From assembly GCF_004365655.1 (NCBI RefSeq), contig NZ_SOEO01000001.1, forward strand, positions 1,116,001 through 1,180,000: DNA of 64,000 nucleotides, in the 5' to 3' direction. Below, piece by piece: positions 55,173-63,864 of this stretch. The notes under the pieces are model-generated. The model was given only the letters and a program-made list of their open reading frames with translations, was not told the origin of the DNA and did not search any database. The translations under genes and the position numbers were made by a program. Origin of the DNA: Epilithonimonas xixisoli (GTDB lineage: Bacteria > Bacteroidota > Bacteroidia > Flavobacteriales > Weeksellaceae). Numbering within the stretch: position 1 is the first letter of the stretch; the number at the start of each line of letters is the position of its first letter.

Positions 55173-56126
55173 ATGAATCTCTCTATAATAATTCCTTTGC
55201 TAAACGAGCAAGACTCTTTGGAAGAGCTGTTCACAAGGATTGACACTGTTTGCCGTTCTAATAAATTGTCTTACGAAGTTTGGTTCATAGATGACGGAAG
55301 CACCGACCTTTCTTGGTCCATCATCGAGAATTTGAAGATTCAAAATCCACAAATTCACGGGATCAAATTTTCCAAAAACTACGGAAAATCACAAGCTCTT
55401 CACGCGGCTTTCGAAAAGGTAAACGGCGATGTCATTATCACGATGGATGCTGATCTACAGGACTTTCCCGAGGAAATACCAGAACTTTATGAAATGGTAA
55501 AAGTAGGAAATTATGACATCGTTTCTGGTTGGAAAAAGAAGCGTTTTGATAATGTGATGACCAAAAATATTCCTTCAAAATTATTCAACGGTGCTGCTAA
55601 AAGAGTTTCTGGAATTTCGCTTCACGACTTCAATTGTGGACTGAAAGCTTATAAAAAACAAGTTGTAAAATCTATTGATGTTTATGGTGATATGCACAGA
55701 TATATTCCAGTTCTGGCAGCCAATGCAGGATTTAGAAATATTACGGAAAAACCAGTTCGACACCAGGCAAGACCTTATGGAACTTCGAAGTTTGGGACGG
55801 AAAGATTTGTTCGCGGGTTCTTAGATTTGGTAACGCTTTGGTTTGTCAGCAGATTTGGTGGAAGACCGATGCATTTCTTTGGCGCAGCGGGAACTTTGAC
55901 GTTCATCATCGGATTTTTGTCAGCCATTTGGTTGGGAATTTCGAAACTGATTGATGTTTATATTTTCAAAATTTATGGTAATTTGATTACAAATAATCCT
56001 TGGTTTTTCATTGCTTTGACGATGATGATTATGGGAAGTTTGCTTTTCGTAGCTGGATTTTTAGGCGAGTTGATTATCCGAACAAACCGTGAACATAAGA
56101 ATTATCATATTGAGGAATTGATATAA
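55173..56126 (+). CDS. GT2 glycosyltransferase with two C-terminal TM helices (polyprenyl-phosphate type)
   Basis: The 317-residue protein has the GT-A fold: NLSIIIPLLNEQDSLEEL, the metal-binding VWFIDDGSTDLSW, MDADLQDFPEEIP with DxD, and RHQARPYGTSKFG. Two TM helices lie at about 235-255 and 267-295 (NPWFFIALTMMIMGSLLFVAGFLG). It resembles polyprenyl-phosphate glucosyl/mannosyl transferases such as GtrB and ArnC, which load sugars onto a lipid carrier for envelope glycans. The sugar and acceptor are not determined. It follows the DUF4199 gene and precedes a GIN-domain lipoprotein gene. Confidence 0.9.
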   Translation: MNLSIIIPLLNEQDSLEELFTRIDTVCRSNKLSYEVWFIDDGSTDLSWSIIENLKIQNPQIHGIKFSKNYGKSQALHAAFEKVNGDVIITMDADLQDFPEEIPELYEMVKVGNYDIVSGWKKKRFDNVMTKNIPSKLFNGAAKRVSGISLHDFNCGLKAYKKQVVKSIDVYGDMHRYIPVLAANAGFRNITEKPVRHQARPYGTSKFGTERFVRGFLDLVTLWFVSRFGGRPMHFFGAAGTLTFIIGFLSAIWLGISKLIDVYIFKIYGNLITNNPWFFIALTMMIMGSLLFVAGFLGELIIRTNREHKNYHIEELI

Positions 56127-56164
56127 ATAAGATAATTTTTCTAATTTGGTAAATCAATAATCTT

Positions 56165-56866
56165 ATGAAAAATCTACTTTATTTAATTCTAATTTTCACA
56201 GCAGTTTCCTGTGGTAAAGTGACTCCAAAAGGCGAAATTCAATCGAAAGATGTTGAATTGGCTGAGTTTTCAAAACTTAATCTGAAAGGGAAGTTCCGCG
56301 TGTTTTACGTACAAAGTCCACACAATTTTGTGAATGTGGAAACATATCCAAATGTCTTTGAAAATCTGCATATTGAAATTAAAGACAAACATCTTTATAT
56401 CACGGAAAACAGTGAGACTGAGAAAGTAGATTTCTACAATATCACTATTTACGGCAAAAATGCTTTTGATGACATTAAAATGGCTGATTCCGTAGAACTT
56501 AACATTTCCAGCCAGATGAAAGTGGAAAATTTCTCCCTCAATTTAAAAGATAATGCTAAATTTATCGGTTCAGTGATTTCAGAAAAATCGAATATCGAAA
56601 TGACGAATAAAAGTAGGGCTAATCTGTTGGGAAAAACTACTTTAGCAAAACTAAATATTAAAGATACAGCGAGCATCATTGCGCCATATTGGTACATCAG
56701 AGATTTGGAAATCGAGTCTCAAAACGGAAATTATGCGGAATTAAATGTGGATGAAGAAATCAAAGGAAAATTGAAAAATACTTCGAAACTGGTTTATTAC
56801 GGTGAGCCTTCCAAAAAAGTGAATCTCACCGAACAAGCCACGATCGAAAAGAGAATAATAAAATAA
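56165..56866 (+). CDS. GIN-domain (DUF2807) lipoprotein
   Basis: The 233-residue protein has the lipoprotein signal MKNLLYLILIFTAVSC (Cys16). It continues with AEFSKLNLKGKFRVFYVQSPHNFVNVETYPNVFENL (in outline), the standard opening of the DUF2807 family. Beta-strand turns follow (ADSVELNISSQMKVENF, LKDNAKFIGSVISEKSNI). It is smaller than the relative at 47968 and lacks the regular SSSG turns. Function unknown. It lies 38 bases after the glycosyltransferase gene, probably in one transcript with it. Confidence 0.8.
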   Translation: MKNLLYLILIFTAVSCGKVTPKGEIQSKDVELAEFSKLNLKGKFRVFYVQSPHNFVNVETYPNVFENLHIEIKDKHLYITENSETEKVDFYNITIYGKNAFDDIKMADSVELNISSQMKVENFSLNLKDNAKFIGSVISEKSNIEMTNKSRANLLGKTTLAKLNIKDTASIIAPYWYIRDLEIESQNGNYAELNVDEEIKGKLKNTSKLVYYGEPSKKVNLTEQATIEKRIIK

Positions 56867-56883
56867 ACAAAAACTATAAATAA

Positions 56884-58605
56884 ATGTCTGACACATCAAC
56901 ATTGGATAAAGCAAAACTTTGGCTTTCAGAAACATTTGACAAAGAAACAAGAAATAAAGTTCAAACTTTAATCGATTCTGAATCTCCAGATCTGGAAGAT
57001 TCTTTTTACAGAGAATTAGAATTTGGAACAGGCGGAATGCGCGGCATAATGGGCGTTGGGACTAATCGTCTTAATAAATATACTTTAGGTCAAGCGACTC
57101 AAGGTCTTGCCAATTATCTTCATCAGCAATTTTCTGGCGAGGAAATCAAAGTGGCAATTGCTTATGATGTGAGACATAATTCTAAGGAATTTGGGAAAGT
57201 GGTGGCTGATGTTCTGACAGCCAACGGAATCAAGGTTTTGTTGTTCAAAGATCACCGTCCAACGCCAGAATTGTCTTTCACAGTTCGTGATAAAAAATGT
57301 AACGCAGGAATCGTGTTGACAGCTTCTCATAATCCGCCAGAATATAATGGTTATAAGGTTTATTGGAATGACGGAGCGCAAATTGTTCCGCCGGATGACG
57401 AAAATATCATCAGAGAAGTTTATTCAACCAAATTCGAAAATATCAAATTTGATGGAAACGATGATTTGATCGAATGGATTGGTGAAGATCAAGATGACGT
57501 TTACGTTGACGCTTGTATGGAAAATTCGCTGTATCAGAATGTTGGTAGAGATAATTTGAATATCGTTTTCACATCCATCCACGGTACAACCTACACAACT
57601 GTTCCAAAAGCACTTAAAAAAGCTGGATTCACAAAAGTGGATTTGGTGCAGGAACAAATGATTCCAAGTGGAAACTTTCCAACTGTTTCTTCGCCGAATC
57701 CAGAAGAGCCAGCAGCACTTTCTATGGCGATGGATCTTGCAGAGATTACCAATGCTGACATCGTGATCGGAACAGATCCGGATGGCGACAGATTGGGAAT
57801 TGCTGTGAGAAATCTTGAAGGCGAAATCCAATTGCTAAACGGAAATCAATGTAATACAATTCTTACTTATTATATATTGGATCAATGGAAAAAAGCAGGG
57901 AAAATTACCGACAAAGAATTCATTGGTTCTACGATTGTGACGTCTGATATTTTCTTTGATGTAGCTGAAAAATTCGGAGTTGACTGCAAGGTTGGATTGA
58001 CAGGTTTCAAATGGATCGGGAAAATGATCCGTGATTTTGAAGGTCAGGAAAAGTTCATTTGCGGAGGCGAGGAGAGTTTCGGATTTATGACCGGAGATTT
58101 CGTGAGAGACAAGGATTCTTGTGGTTCTATCTTGACGGCTTGCGAAATTGCTGCTTGGTGTAAAGCTAACGGAACGACTGTTTATCAATATATGATTGAC
58201 ATCTACAAGGAAGTTGGATTCTACTATGAAGGTTTAATCAACGTAGTGAGAAAGGGAAGAAGTGGTGCAGAAGAGATCCAAGAAATGATGAAAAATTTCC
58301 GTGAGAATCCTCCGAAAGAAATCGCTGGTTCTCCTGTGGAAGAAGTTAAAGATTTCAAAGAGCAGACTTGTTTTGTGGTTTCTAAAAACGAGAAAAAAGT
58401 GATGGACGATATTCCAAAATCTAATGTTTTGATTTATTATACCCAAGACGGAACCAAGGTTTGCGTGCGTCCTTCTGGAACGGAACCGAAGATTAAATTC
58501 TATGTTTCTGTGAAAGATTCTATCGCTTCTGAGCAAGATTTCGTAGAAAAACTTCCTAAGTTGGAAGAGAAGATCAATAAAGTAAAACAGGATCTCAACC
58601 TGTAA
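56884..58605 (+). CDS. Phospho-sugar mutase (phosphoglucomutase/phosphomannomutase)
   Basis: The 573-residue alpha-D-phosphohexomutase has the catalytic serine loop in LTASHNPPEYNGYKVYWNDGAQI (Ser near 145). The metal loop is TDPDGDRLGIAV (near 297-308), and the sugar loop is GGEESFGFMTGDFVRDKDS near 400. The phosphate-binding C-terminal loop is RPSGTEPKIKFYV near 535-548. FGTGGMRGIMGVGTNRLNKYT at the N-terminus fits the longer bacterial PgcA-type group. It interconverts 1- and 6-phosphosugars for glycan precursor synthesis or glycogen. The precise sugar is not determined. Confidence 0.92.
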   Translation: MSDTSTLDKAKLWLSETFDKETRNKVQTLIDSESPDLEDSFYRELEFGTGGMRGIMGVGTNRLNKYTLGQATQGLANYLHQQFSGEEIKVAIAYDVRHNSKEFGKVVADVLTANGIKVLLFKDHRPTPELSFTVRDKKCNAGIVLTASHNPPEYNGYKVYWNDGAQIVPPDDENIIREVYSTKFENIKFDGNDDLIEWIGEDQDDVYVDACMENSLYQNVGRDNLNIVFTSIHGTTYTTVPKALKKAGFTKVDLVQEQMIPSGNFPTVSSPNPEEPAALSMAMDLAEITNADIVIGTDPDGDRLGIAVRNLEGEIQLLNGNQCNTILTYYILDQWKKAGKITDKEFIGSTIVTSDIFFDVAEKFGVDCKVGLTGFKWIGKMIRDFEGQEKFICGGEESFGFMTGDFVRDKDSCGSILTACEIAAWCKANGTTVYQYMIDIYKEVGFYYEGLINVVRKGRSGAEEIQEMMKNFRENPPKEIAGSPVEEVKDFKEQTCFVVSKNEKKVMDDIPKSNVLIYYTQDGTKVCVRPSGTEPKIKFYVSVKDSIASEQDFVEKLPKLEEKINKVKQDLNL

Positions 58606-58802
58606 TTGAAAATTTTATTTGAATTAAATATTATCTAAAATATTTTAATAGAAAAGTTCTCAATTGTTAAAGTCATTTAATTTTTGGGATTTTTTTTTTT
58701 GATGTAAGTTGAATTAGTCGGCTACATTTAAGACCTTTGTAAAACTATAAAAGAATAAAATCAGATCCTAAGTCTGAATAATAACATCTAAAACAAAATA
58801 AA

Positions 58803-60056
58803 GTGAAAGTATCAAAACTAGCATCTAACCTCGTTGGTTCAGAGATCATCAAAATCGGAAATGAAGTGAATGACCTGAAAGCGAAAGGTGCACAAATCTC
58901 AAACCTTACAATTGGTGACCTTAATTCCAATATCTATCCAATTCCACAAGAATTAAAAGATGGAATCCAGAAAGCTTATAAGAACAATCTTACAAATTAC
59001 CCACCAGCAAACGGTTTGCAATCTCTTCGAACTTCCGTGAGCAATGATCTTAAAAAACGTTGGAATCTGGATTATTCAGCTAATGATATTTTAATAACTG
59101 CAGGTTCCAGACCTTTGATTTATGCAATTTTCAAAACAATTGTAGATGAAGGCGATAAAGTGATTTACCCAATCCCATCTTGGAACAACAATCATTATTC
59201 TTATTTGACGACTGCAAATGCGGTTGAAGTTCAAACTCAGGAATCCAATAATTTCTTGCCAACAGCTGAAGATTTGAGACCACATTTGGAAGGCGCTGTT
59301 CTGCTTTGCCTTTGTTCTCCGCTTAACCCGACTGGAACAATGTTCACAAAAGAACAATTATCTGAGATTTGCGAATTGGTTTTGGAAGAAAATAAAAAAA
59401 GAGGCGAGGACGAGAAACCGCTTTATTTGATGTACGATCAGATCTATGCGATGCTGACTTTTGGTTCTGATCATCACGATCCGGTAAGTCTTTTTCCAGA
59501 AATGAAAGATTACACCATCTATGTTGACGGAACGTCTAAATGTTTCGCTGCAACTGGCGTAAGAGTTGGTTGGGGATTTGGACCAAGTTTGGTGATTGAT
59601 AAAATGAAAGCATTGTTAACTCACGTTGGCGCTTGGGCACCAAAACCAGAGCAGGAAGCCGTTGCCGAGTTTTTAGCTGATAATTCTGCAGTAGATACTT
59701 TCTTAGAAGATTACAAAGAAAAACTTAATAACAGCTTGAAAGAACTTCACGCCGGAATCCAAGATTTGAAAACTAAAGGTTTTGCGGTCGAAAGTATTTC
59801 GCCAATGGGTGCACTTTATTTGACAATCAAATTGGATTATCTAGGGAAAACTGCGCCAGACGGTAAAGTGATTGAAAATTCTACAGATTTAGTTTTCTAT
59901 CTGATCAATAATGCAGGAATGGCTTTGGTTCCGTTTTCAGCGTTTGGAAATGACAAGTTAGTGCCTTGGTTCAGAGCATCTGTAGGCGGTTGTTCTTTAG
60001 ATGATATCAAAGATTGTCTTCCAAAATTAGAAAAAGCTTTGGGTGATTTGAAATAA
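58803..60056 (+). CDS. Pyridoxal-phosphate aminotransferase, class I/II
   Basis: The 417-residue fold-type I enzyme has NPTG in CLCSPLNPTGTMF. YDQIYAMLTF carries the PLP-phenol-binding Asp/Tyr. The Schiff-base lysine is in YVDGTSKCFAATGVRVGWGFGP (SK-x-F-x-x-T-G-x-R-x-G pattern, Lys near 243). The C-terminal carboxylate-binding Arg is in VPWFRASVGG. It transfers an amino group between amino and keto acids; the preferred substrate is not clear. The start is GTG at 58803. A stretch of about 200 bases before it holds no other feature. It stands alone before toxin-antitoxin module 2. Confidence 0.88.
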   Translation: MKVSKLASNLVGSEIIKIGNEVNDLKAKGAQISNLTIGDLNSNIYPIPQELKDGIQKAYKNNLTNYPPANGLQSLRTSVSNDLKKRWNLDYSANDILITAGSRPLIYAIFKTIVDEGDKVIYPIPSWNNNHYSYLTTANAVEVQTQESNNFLPTAEDLRPHLEGAVLLCLCSPLNPTGTMFTKEQLSEICELVLEENKKRGEDEKPLYLMYDQIYAMLTFGSDHHDPVSLFPEMKDYTIYVDGTSKCFAATGVRVGWGFGPSLVIDKMKALLTHVGAWAPKPEQEAVAEFLADNSAVDTFLEDYKEKLNNSLKELHAGIQDLKTKGFAVESISPMGALYLTIKLDYLGKTAPDGKVIENSTDLVFYLINNAGMALVPFSAFGNDKLVPWFRASVGGCSLDDIKDCLPKLEKALGDLK

Positions 60057-60060
60057 ATTG

Positions 60061-60100
60061 GAAAAAATTCGCTTTTATAATTGAAAAAATTCTATCTTTG
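60061..60100 (+). promoter_or_regulatory. Promoter and paired box of toxin-antitoxin module 2
   Basis: GAAAAAATTC occurs twice (60061-60070 and 60083-60092), 22 bases apart start to start. Each is a GAA-N4-TTC half-palindrome. The second abuts the -7 box TATCTTTG (60093-60100), 17 bases before ATG 60117. The layout matches module 1 although the box sequence differs. Confidence 0.6.
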
Positions 60101-60116
60101 TGTAAAGGAATTAGAG

Positions 60117-60590
60117 ATGGAAAATTATAAACAAAAAGGAAATCAACAAAAATCAAAAATAGAAGAGCCAATTGCTGCATACGGAGCAAGACCTTCTATC
60201 TTCAATCGATTTTCAATTCAAGACGATTATAAACTCCTGAAAAAAGCAAGAGAAGGTGTGAAAACGGATGTTTTTTATTCACTTGCTGATGCCATCAAGA
60301 TGCCAGAGAAAGCTTTGGCATCTGTCATCAATCTTTCGCCAAGAACCCTTAGCAATTATAGAGATCAGGAAAAAGGGTTGGATCCGATTTATAGCGAGCA
60401 TCTATTAAAACTGATCAATCTGTACAGTTTTGGAAAAGAAATCTTTGGAAATCTAGACGAGTTTACTCTATGGATGAACCGTCCATTTTGGAATTCTAAT
60501 GACAAACCGATAGATTTTATTTCCACTTCTGGAGGTGTAGATCTGATCTACGAAGAAATAGAAAAACTAGCACAAGGTTATCCTGTATAA
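60117..60590 (+). CDS. Xre/MbcA/ParS-type antitoxin of a RES toxin module (module 2)
   Basis: The 157-residue protein has an N-terminal extension and then an Xre-like helical region at about 45-95 (VFYSLADAIKMPEKALASVINLSPRTLSNYRDQEKGLD, in outline VFYSLADAIK and LSPRTLSNYRDQEKG). A DUF2384 toxin-binding part follows at about 95-157 (FGKEIFGNLDEFTLWMNRPFWNSND, then GGVDLIYEEIEKLAQG). It is the cognate of the RES toxin that begins in its stop codon. A longer reading from TTG 60081 contains the -7 box and is rejected. It is only distantly similar to the module 1 antitoxin. Confidence 0.88.
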   Translation: MENYKQKGNQQKSKIEEPIAAYGARPSIFNRFSIQDDYKLLKKAREGVKTDVFYSLADAIKMPEKALASVINLSPRTLSNYRDQEKGLDPIYSEHLLKLINLYSFGKEIFGNLDEFTLWMNRPFWNSNDKPIDFISTSGGVDLIYEEIEKLAQGYPV

Positions 60591-61057
60591 TGCTGGTTTA
60601 CAGAATTGTTCATAAGCGATATTCAGATTCTCTCTTTGCGAGTGGTCTGGAAGGAAGATGGAACTCCGAAGGAAAAAAAGTGCTTTACACGGCGGAGAGT
60701 ATTTCTCTTGCCTATCTGGAAACATTGGCACATCGGAAAGGATTGGGATTTAATAGAGACTTTCGGATTATGGTCATTAAAATTCCGAATAATGCCGAAT
60801 TTCAAACGGTTGAATCTTCAGAATTATCAAAAAGCTGGAGAGATTTCCGTAACTATTCCGATTGTCAAAAGATTGGAGATGTTTGGTTTGATGCTGATGA
60901 AAAATTGTGTTTGAAAGTTCCTTCCGCAGTTGTTCCCGAAAATTGGAATGTTGTGATCAATACATTTCATCAAGATTTTAAAAAAGTAAAGCTAATTGAT
61001 GTTCTCGATTTTGAGCCGGACGATCGATTGGAACAAATCATAAAACAATACAAATAG
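60590..61057 (+). CDS. RES-domain toxin (module 2)
   Basis: The 155-residue RES-domain protein has the family features GRWNSEGKKVLYTAESISLAYLETLAH (in outline GRWNSEG, VLYTAESISLAYLETLAH) and LCLKVPSAVVPENWNVVIN. The activity is NAD+ depletion in studied relatives (MbcT, Res toxins), or ADP-ribosylation in ParT; the choice here is open. The start codon shares one base with the antitoxin stop (TAATG), so translation is tightly coupled. It is a second, sequence-divergent RES module in the window, 15 kb from the first. Confidence 0.88.
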   Translation: MLVYRIVHKRYSDSLFASGLEGRWNSEGKKVLYTAESISLAYLETLAHRKGLGFNRDFRIMVIKIPNNAEFQTVESSELSKSWRDFRNYSDCQKIGDVWFDADEKLCLKVPSAVVPENWNVVINTFHQDFKKVKLIDVLDFEPDDRLEQIIKQYK

Positions 61058-61104
61058 TGAAACCTTAGAGGTACGTGAATTCCTAAAAAAAATCATAAAA
61101 ATCT

Positions 61105-61830
61105 ATGAACAAAATCATCGCAGTGATTCCTGCTCGCTACAATTCCACGAGATTTCCCGGGAAAATGATGGAAATTTTGGGAGATAAAACCATCATTATA
61201 ACCACTTATCAAAACGTAGTAGAAACTGGTCTGTTTGATGAAGTGTTTGTTGCTACAGATTCCGAGATTATTTTTGATGAAATTTCAAAAAATGGTGGAA
61301 AAGCGGTAATGACAGGCGAACACGAAACAGGAAGTGACAGAATTGCAGAAGCTGTTCAAAACATTGATTGTGATATTGTTATCAATGTTCAAGGTGATGA
61401 ACCTTTTCTCAAGAAAGAACCTTTGAAGCAACTGATTGATATTTTTTCTAATGATAATAAAAAAGAAATTTCTTTGGCTTCATTGAAAATTCAATTAAAA
61501 GAATCAGAGGAGATTGAAAATCCTAATAATGTGAAAGTTATTACTGATAATCAAGGTTTTGCATTGTATTTCAGTCGTTCTATGATTCCTTTTCATCGCG
61601 AATTATCCTATGATGTCAAGTATTACAAACATATTGGTGTTTATGCTTTTAGAAAGGAAGCTTTGATTAAATTTTCTTCTCTGGAAATGACACCAATGGA
61701 AATTTCGGAAAAATTAGAACAATTGCGCTATTTGGAAAATGGGATGAAAATCAAAATGGTGGAAACAGATTTTGTGGGAATTGGGATTGATACACCCGAA
61801 GATTTGGAAAAAGCCAAATTGCTGATATAA
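61105..61830 (+). CDS. kdsB: 3-Deoxy-manno-octulosonate (KDO) cytidylyltransferase
   Basis: The 241-residue enzyme activates KDO with CTP for lipopolysaccharide inner-core synthesis. Conserved features are [16 protein letters not shown] (nucleotide binding), [37 protein letters not shown] and [23 protein letters not shown] at the C-terminus is also typical. It shows that the organism makes a KDO-containing envelope lipid. There is no obvious operon partner in the window. Confidence 0.96.
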   Translation: MNKIIAVIPARYNSTRFPGKMMEILGDKTIIITTYQNVVETGLFDEVFVATDSEIIFDEISKNGGKAVMTGEHETGSDRIAEAVQNIDCDIVINVQGDEPFLKKEPLKQLIDIFSNDNKKEISLASLKIQLKESEEIENPNNVKVITDNQGFALYFSRSMIPFHRELSYDVKYYKHIGVYAFRKEALIKFSSLEMTPMEISEKLEQLRYLENGMKIKMVETDFVGIGIDTPEDLEKAKLLI

Positions 61831-61893
61831 TGATTAATATCTTTTTTAGCACTTTTTAATATTTCCACGGAATCGAAAACTTAATAAAAATCC

Positions 61894-61901
61894 TATCTTT
61901 G
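61894..61901 (+). promoter_or_regulatory. -7 box before the lipoprotein-sorting-like gene
   Basis: TATCTTTG matches TAnnTTTG, 19 bases before ATG 61920. No -33 TTG is seen. Confidence 0.5.
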
Positions 61902-61919
61902 GATTCTTAAAAATTCTGA

Positions 61920-62582
61920 ATGAAAAAAATAGTTCTCATATTCTCCATTATATTTTCCATTTTCATTTCTGCCCAAACTGCCACAGAAATCATCGATAAA
62001 AACATCGAAAATTCTGGAGGTCTTACCAATTGGAAACTTCTAAACACCGTTCAAATCCAAGGAAGAGTAACTTTGGGAATCAATGATGAATATCCGATAA
62101 AGATCTATCAGCAACGTCCGAATCTTAGCAAAACAGCAATGGTTGTAGGCGGAAAAGAAACGCCCGTTGAAGGTTATGATGGCAAGAATGGATATGCGAT
62201 GAATTATGCTCAGAACAAGCTTCAGCAATATAATGATTACATTCCTGAAAACTTCGACAACGACTTTATCGATTGGGAAAACAAAGGTTTTGAAGCTAAA
62301 TTTCTTGGTAAGGAAAAAATAGGAGAGTTGTATTATTTCAAAGTTGAATTGACGAAAAATGTGAACAAAACAATTTATTTTTTCGACACAAAAAGTTATA
62401 TGCTTTTCCGTGAAATTAAAAAAGATGAAATCTTGACTTACTCTGATTACAAAAAAGTGGGACAATTGCTAATGCCTTACAGAATCGAATCGTCTTCACC
62501 AAAAAAAGACAGCGATTATGTAATGACAATCAACAAGATAGAAATCAACAAAGAATTACCAAAGAATACTTTTAAGTTTTAA
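61920..62582 (+). CDS. LolA/LolB-like outer-membrane lipoprotein-sorting family protein
   Basis: The 220-residue protein has a signal peptide (MKKIVLIFSIIFSIFISA). A LolA-like half-barrel pattern follows: ATEIIDKNIENSGGLTNWKLLNTVQIQGRV, KIYQQRPNLSKTAMVVGGKETPVEGYDGKNGYAMNY (in outline), and the C-terminal strand VMTINKIEINKELPKNTFKF. A periplasmic hydrophobic-ligand carrier is likely. Relatives of this type accompany envelope genes in many Bacteroidota and need not be true LolA. It is followed five bases later by the MmcQ-like gene. Confidence 0.75.
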   Translation: MKKIVLIFSIIFSIFISAQTATEIIDKNIENSGGLTNWKLLNTVQIQGRVTLGINDEYPIKIYQQRPNLSKTAMVVGGKETPVEGYDGKNGYAMNYAQNKLQQYNDYIPENFDNDFIDWENKGFEAKFLGKEKIGELYYFKVELTKNVNKTIYFFDTKSYMLFREIKKDEILTYSDYKKVGQLLMPYRIESSSPKKDSDYVMTINKIEINKELPKNTFKF

Positions 62583-62587
62583 ATTCT

Positions 62588-62941
62588 ATGGAAGCTGAGG
62601 AAATCCGCGAATATTGTTTGAGCAAGAAAGCCGTGACGGAAAGCTTTCCTTTTGACTTGGAAACCTTGGTTTTCAAAGTTGGTGGGAAGATGTTTCTCTT
62701 AATTTCCTTGGAACAACATCCTGCAACATTTTCTGCAAAAGCCAATCCTGAATGGAGTGAGGAATTACGAGAAGAATATTCTCAAATCAATGGTGCTTAT
62801 CATATGAACAAAACCCACTGGAATTCTGTGGTTTGCGAAGGATTGAAACAAGATTTAATCTTTAAATTGATTGACCATTCTTACGATTTGGTTTTCAAAT
62901 CTTTGACCAAGAAATTGCAAGCGGAAATCAATAATTCTTAA
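62588..62941 (+). CDS. MmcQ/YjbR family protein
   Basis: The 117-residue protein has the MmcQ/YjbR double-wing fold signature: LSKKAVTESFPFDLETLVFKVGGKMFLLISLE (in outline, LSKKAVTESFPFD then TLVFKVGGKMF), KANPEWSEELREEY, GAYHMNKTHWNSV and LIDHSYDLVFKSLTKK. The family is sometimes labelled DNA-binding; the function is not established. Its last four bases overlap the 3' end of the convergent ribF gene. Confidence 0.88.
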   Translation: MEAEEIREYCLSKKAVTESFPFDLETLVFKVGGKMFLLISLEQHPATFSAKANPEWSEELREEYSQINGAYHMNKTHWNSVVCEGLKQDLIFKLIDHSYDLVFKSLTKKLQAEINNS

Positions 62942-63864
62942 AATTGAAATTCCTCAGTCAATCCTTTATCCAAATCCAGCTTTTCAATTAATTTTTCCAT
63001 CCCCTCAAATTTGATCTCATCGTGAAGATAATCTCTGAATTTCACAGTGATTTCTTTATCATAAATATCTTGGTCGAAATTCAAAATATAAACTTCGGTG
63101 TGTAAAGTCTGATTTTCATTATCGACGGTTGGATTCGTTCCGATGCTCAACATTCCTTTATAAAATTGACTATCAATCCAAACTTCCACAATGTAGGCGC
63201 CACTTTTTGGAAGCAGTTTATTAATAGGAACATCAATATTTGCAGTTGGATAGCCAATAGTTCTGCCTAATTTTTTTCCATGGATTACTTTTCCGGTCAA
63301 AGGATAAATGTAACCCAACATTTGGTTCGCATCCTTGATTCTACCTTCTGACAAAGCGATTCTAATTTTCGTAGAACTAATGTTAAGGTCGTTCTGTTGA
63401 ACTGCTTGTAATTGATTCACTTTAAAATCTAACTCAGTAGAAAGTGATTTAAGCAATTCGAAATTACCACTTTTATTTTTTCCAAATGTATGGTCGTGAC
63501 CGATGATGATGTGCTTTACATTCAGTTTGTCAACTAAAACTTGTTCACAGAATTCAGTACCAGTCAGATTACGGAACTCCTCATCAAAAGTTTTAAGGAA
63601 AATATTTTGGATTCCACTTTTTTCGAGCAATTCCAGCTTTTCTTCCAATGTGTTGAGCATTTTTACATCATCATTCGGATTCAGGAATTTTCTTGGATGC
63701 GGCCAGAAACTTAGAATTGCGGATTCTAAGTTTTCATTTTTGGCAATCTCATTTAACGTATTAATAATAGATAAATGCCCGAGATGAACACCGTCAAACA
63801 TACCTAATGACAATGCCAATGGCGTTTTGGAGTGATAATCGTTGAAATCTGTGATGATTTTCAA
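62938..63864 (-). CDS. ribF: Bifunctional riboflavin kinase / FAD synthetase
   Basis: The 308-residue enzyme has an N-terminal FMN adenylyltransferase half (about 1-180) with the nucleotide-binding LSLGMFDGVHLGHLSII and IIGHDHTFGKNKSGN. The C-terminal riboflavin kinase half (about 185-308) has VIHGKKLGRTIGYPTANIDV and IGTNPTVDNENQTLHTEVYILNFDQDIYDKEITVKFRDYL (in outline). It makes FMN and FAD for the many flavoproteins, including the lipoamide dehydrogenase here. The length is normal. The 136 bases upstream to the window end hold no identifiable feature. Confidence 0.95.
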   Translation of the reverse strand: MKIITDFNDYHSKTPLALSLGMFDGVHLGHLSIINTLNEIAKNENLESAILSFWPHPRKFLNPNDDVKMLNTLEEKLELLEKSGIQNIFLKTFDEEFRNLTGTEFCEQVLVDKLNVKHIIIGHDHTFGKNKSGNFELLKSLSTELDFKVNQLQAVQQNDLNISSTKIRIALSEGRIKDANQMLGYIYPLTGKVIHGKKLGRTIGYPTANIDVPINKLLPKSGAYIVEVWIDSQFYKGMLSIGTNPTVDNENQTLHTEVYILNFDQDIYDKEITVKFRDYLHDEIKFEGMEKLIEKLDLDKGLTEEFQF

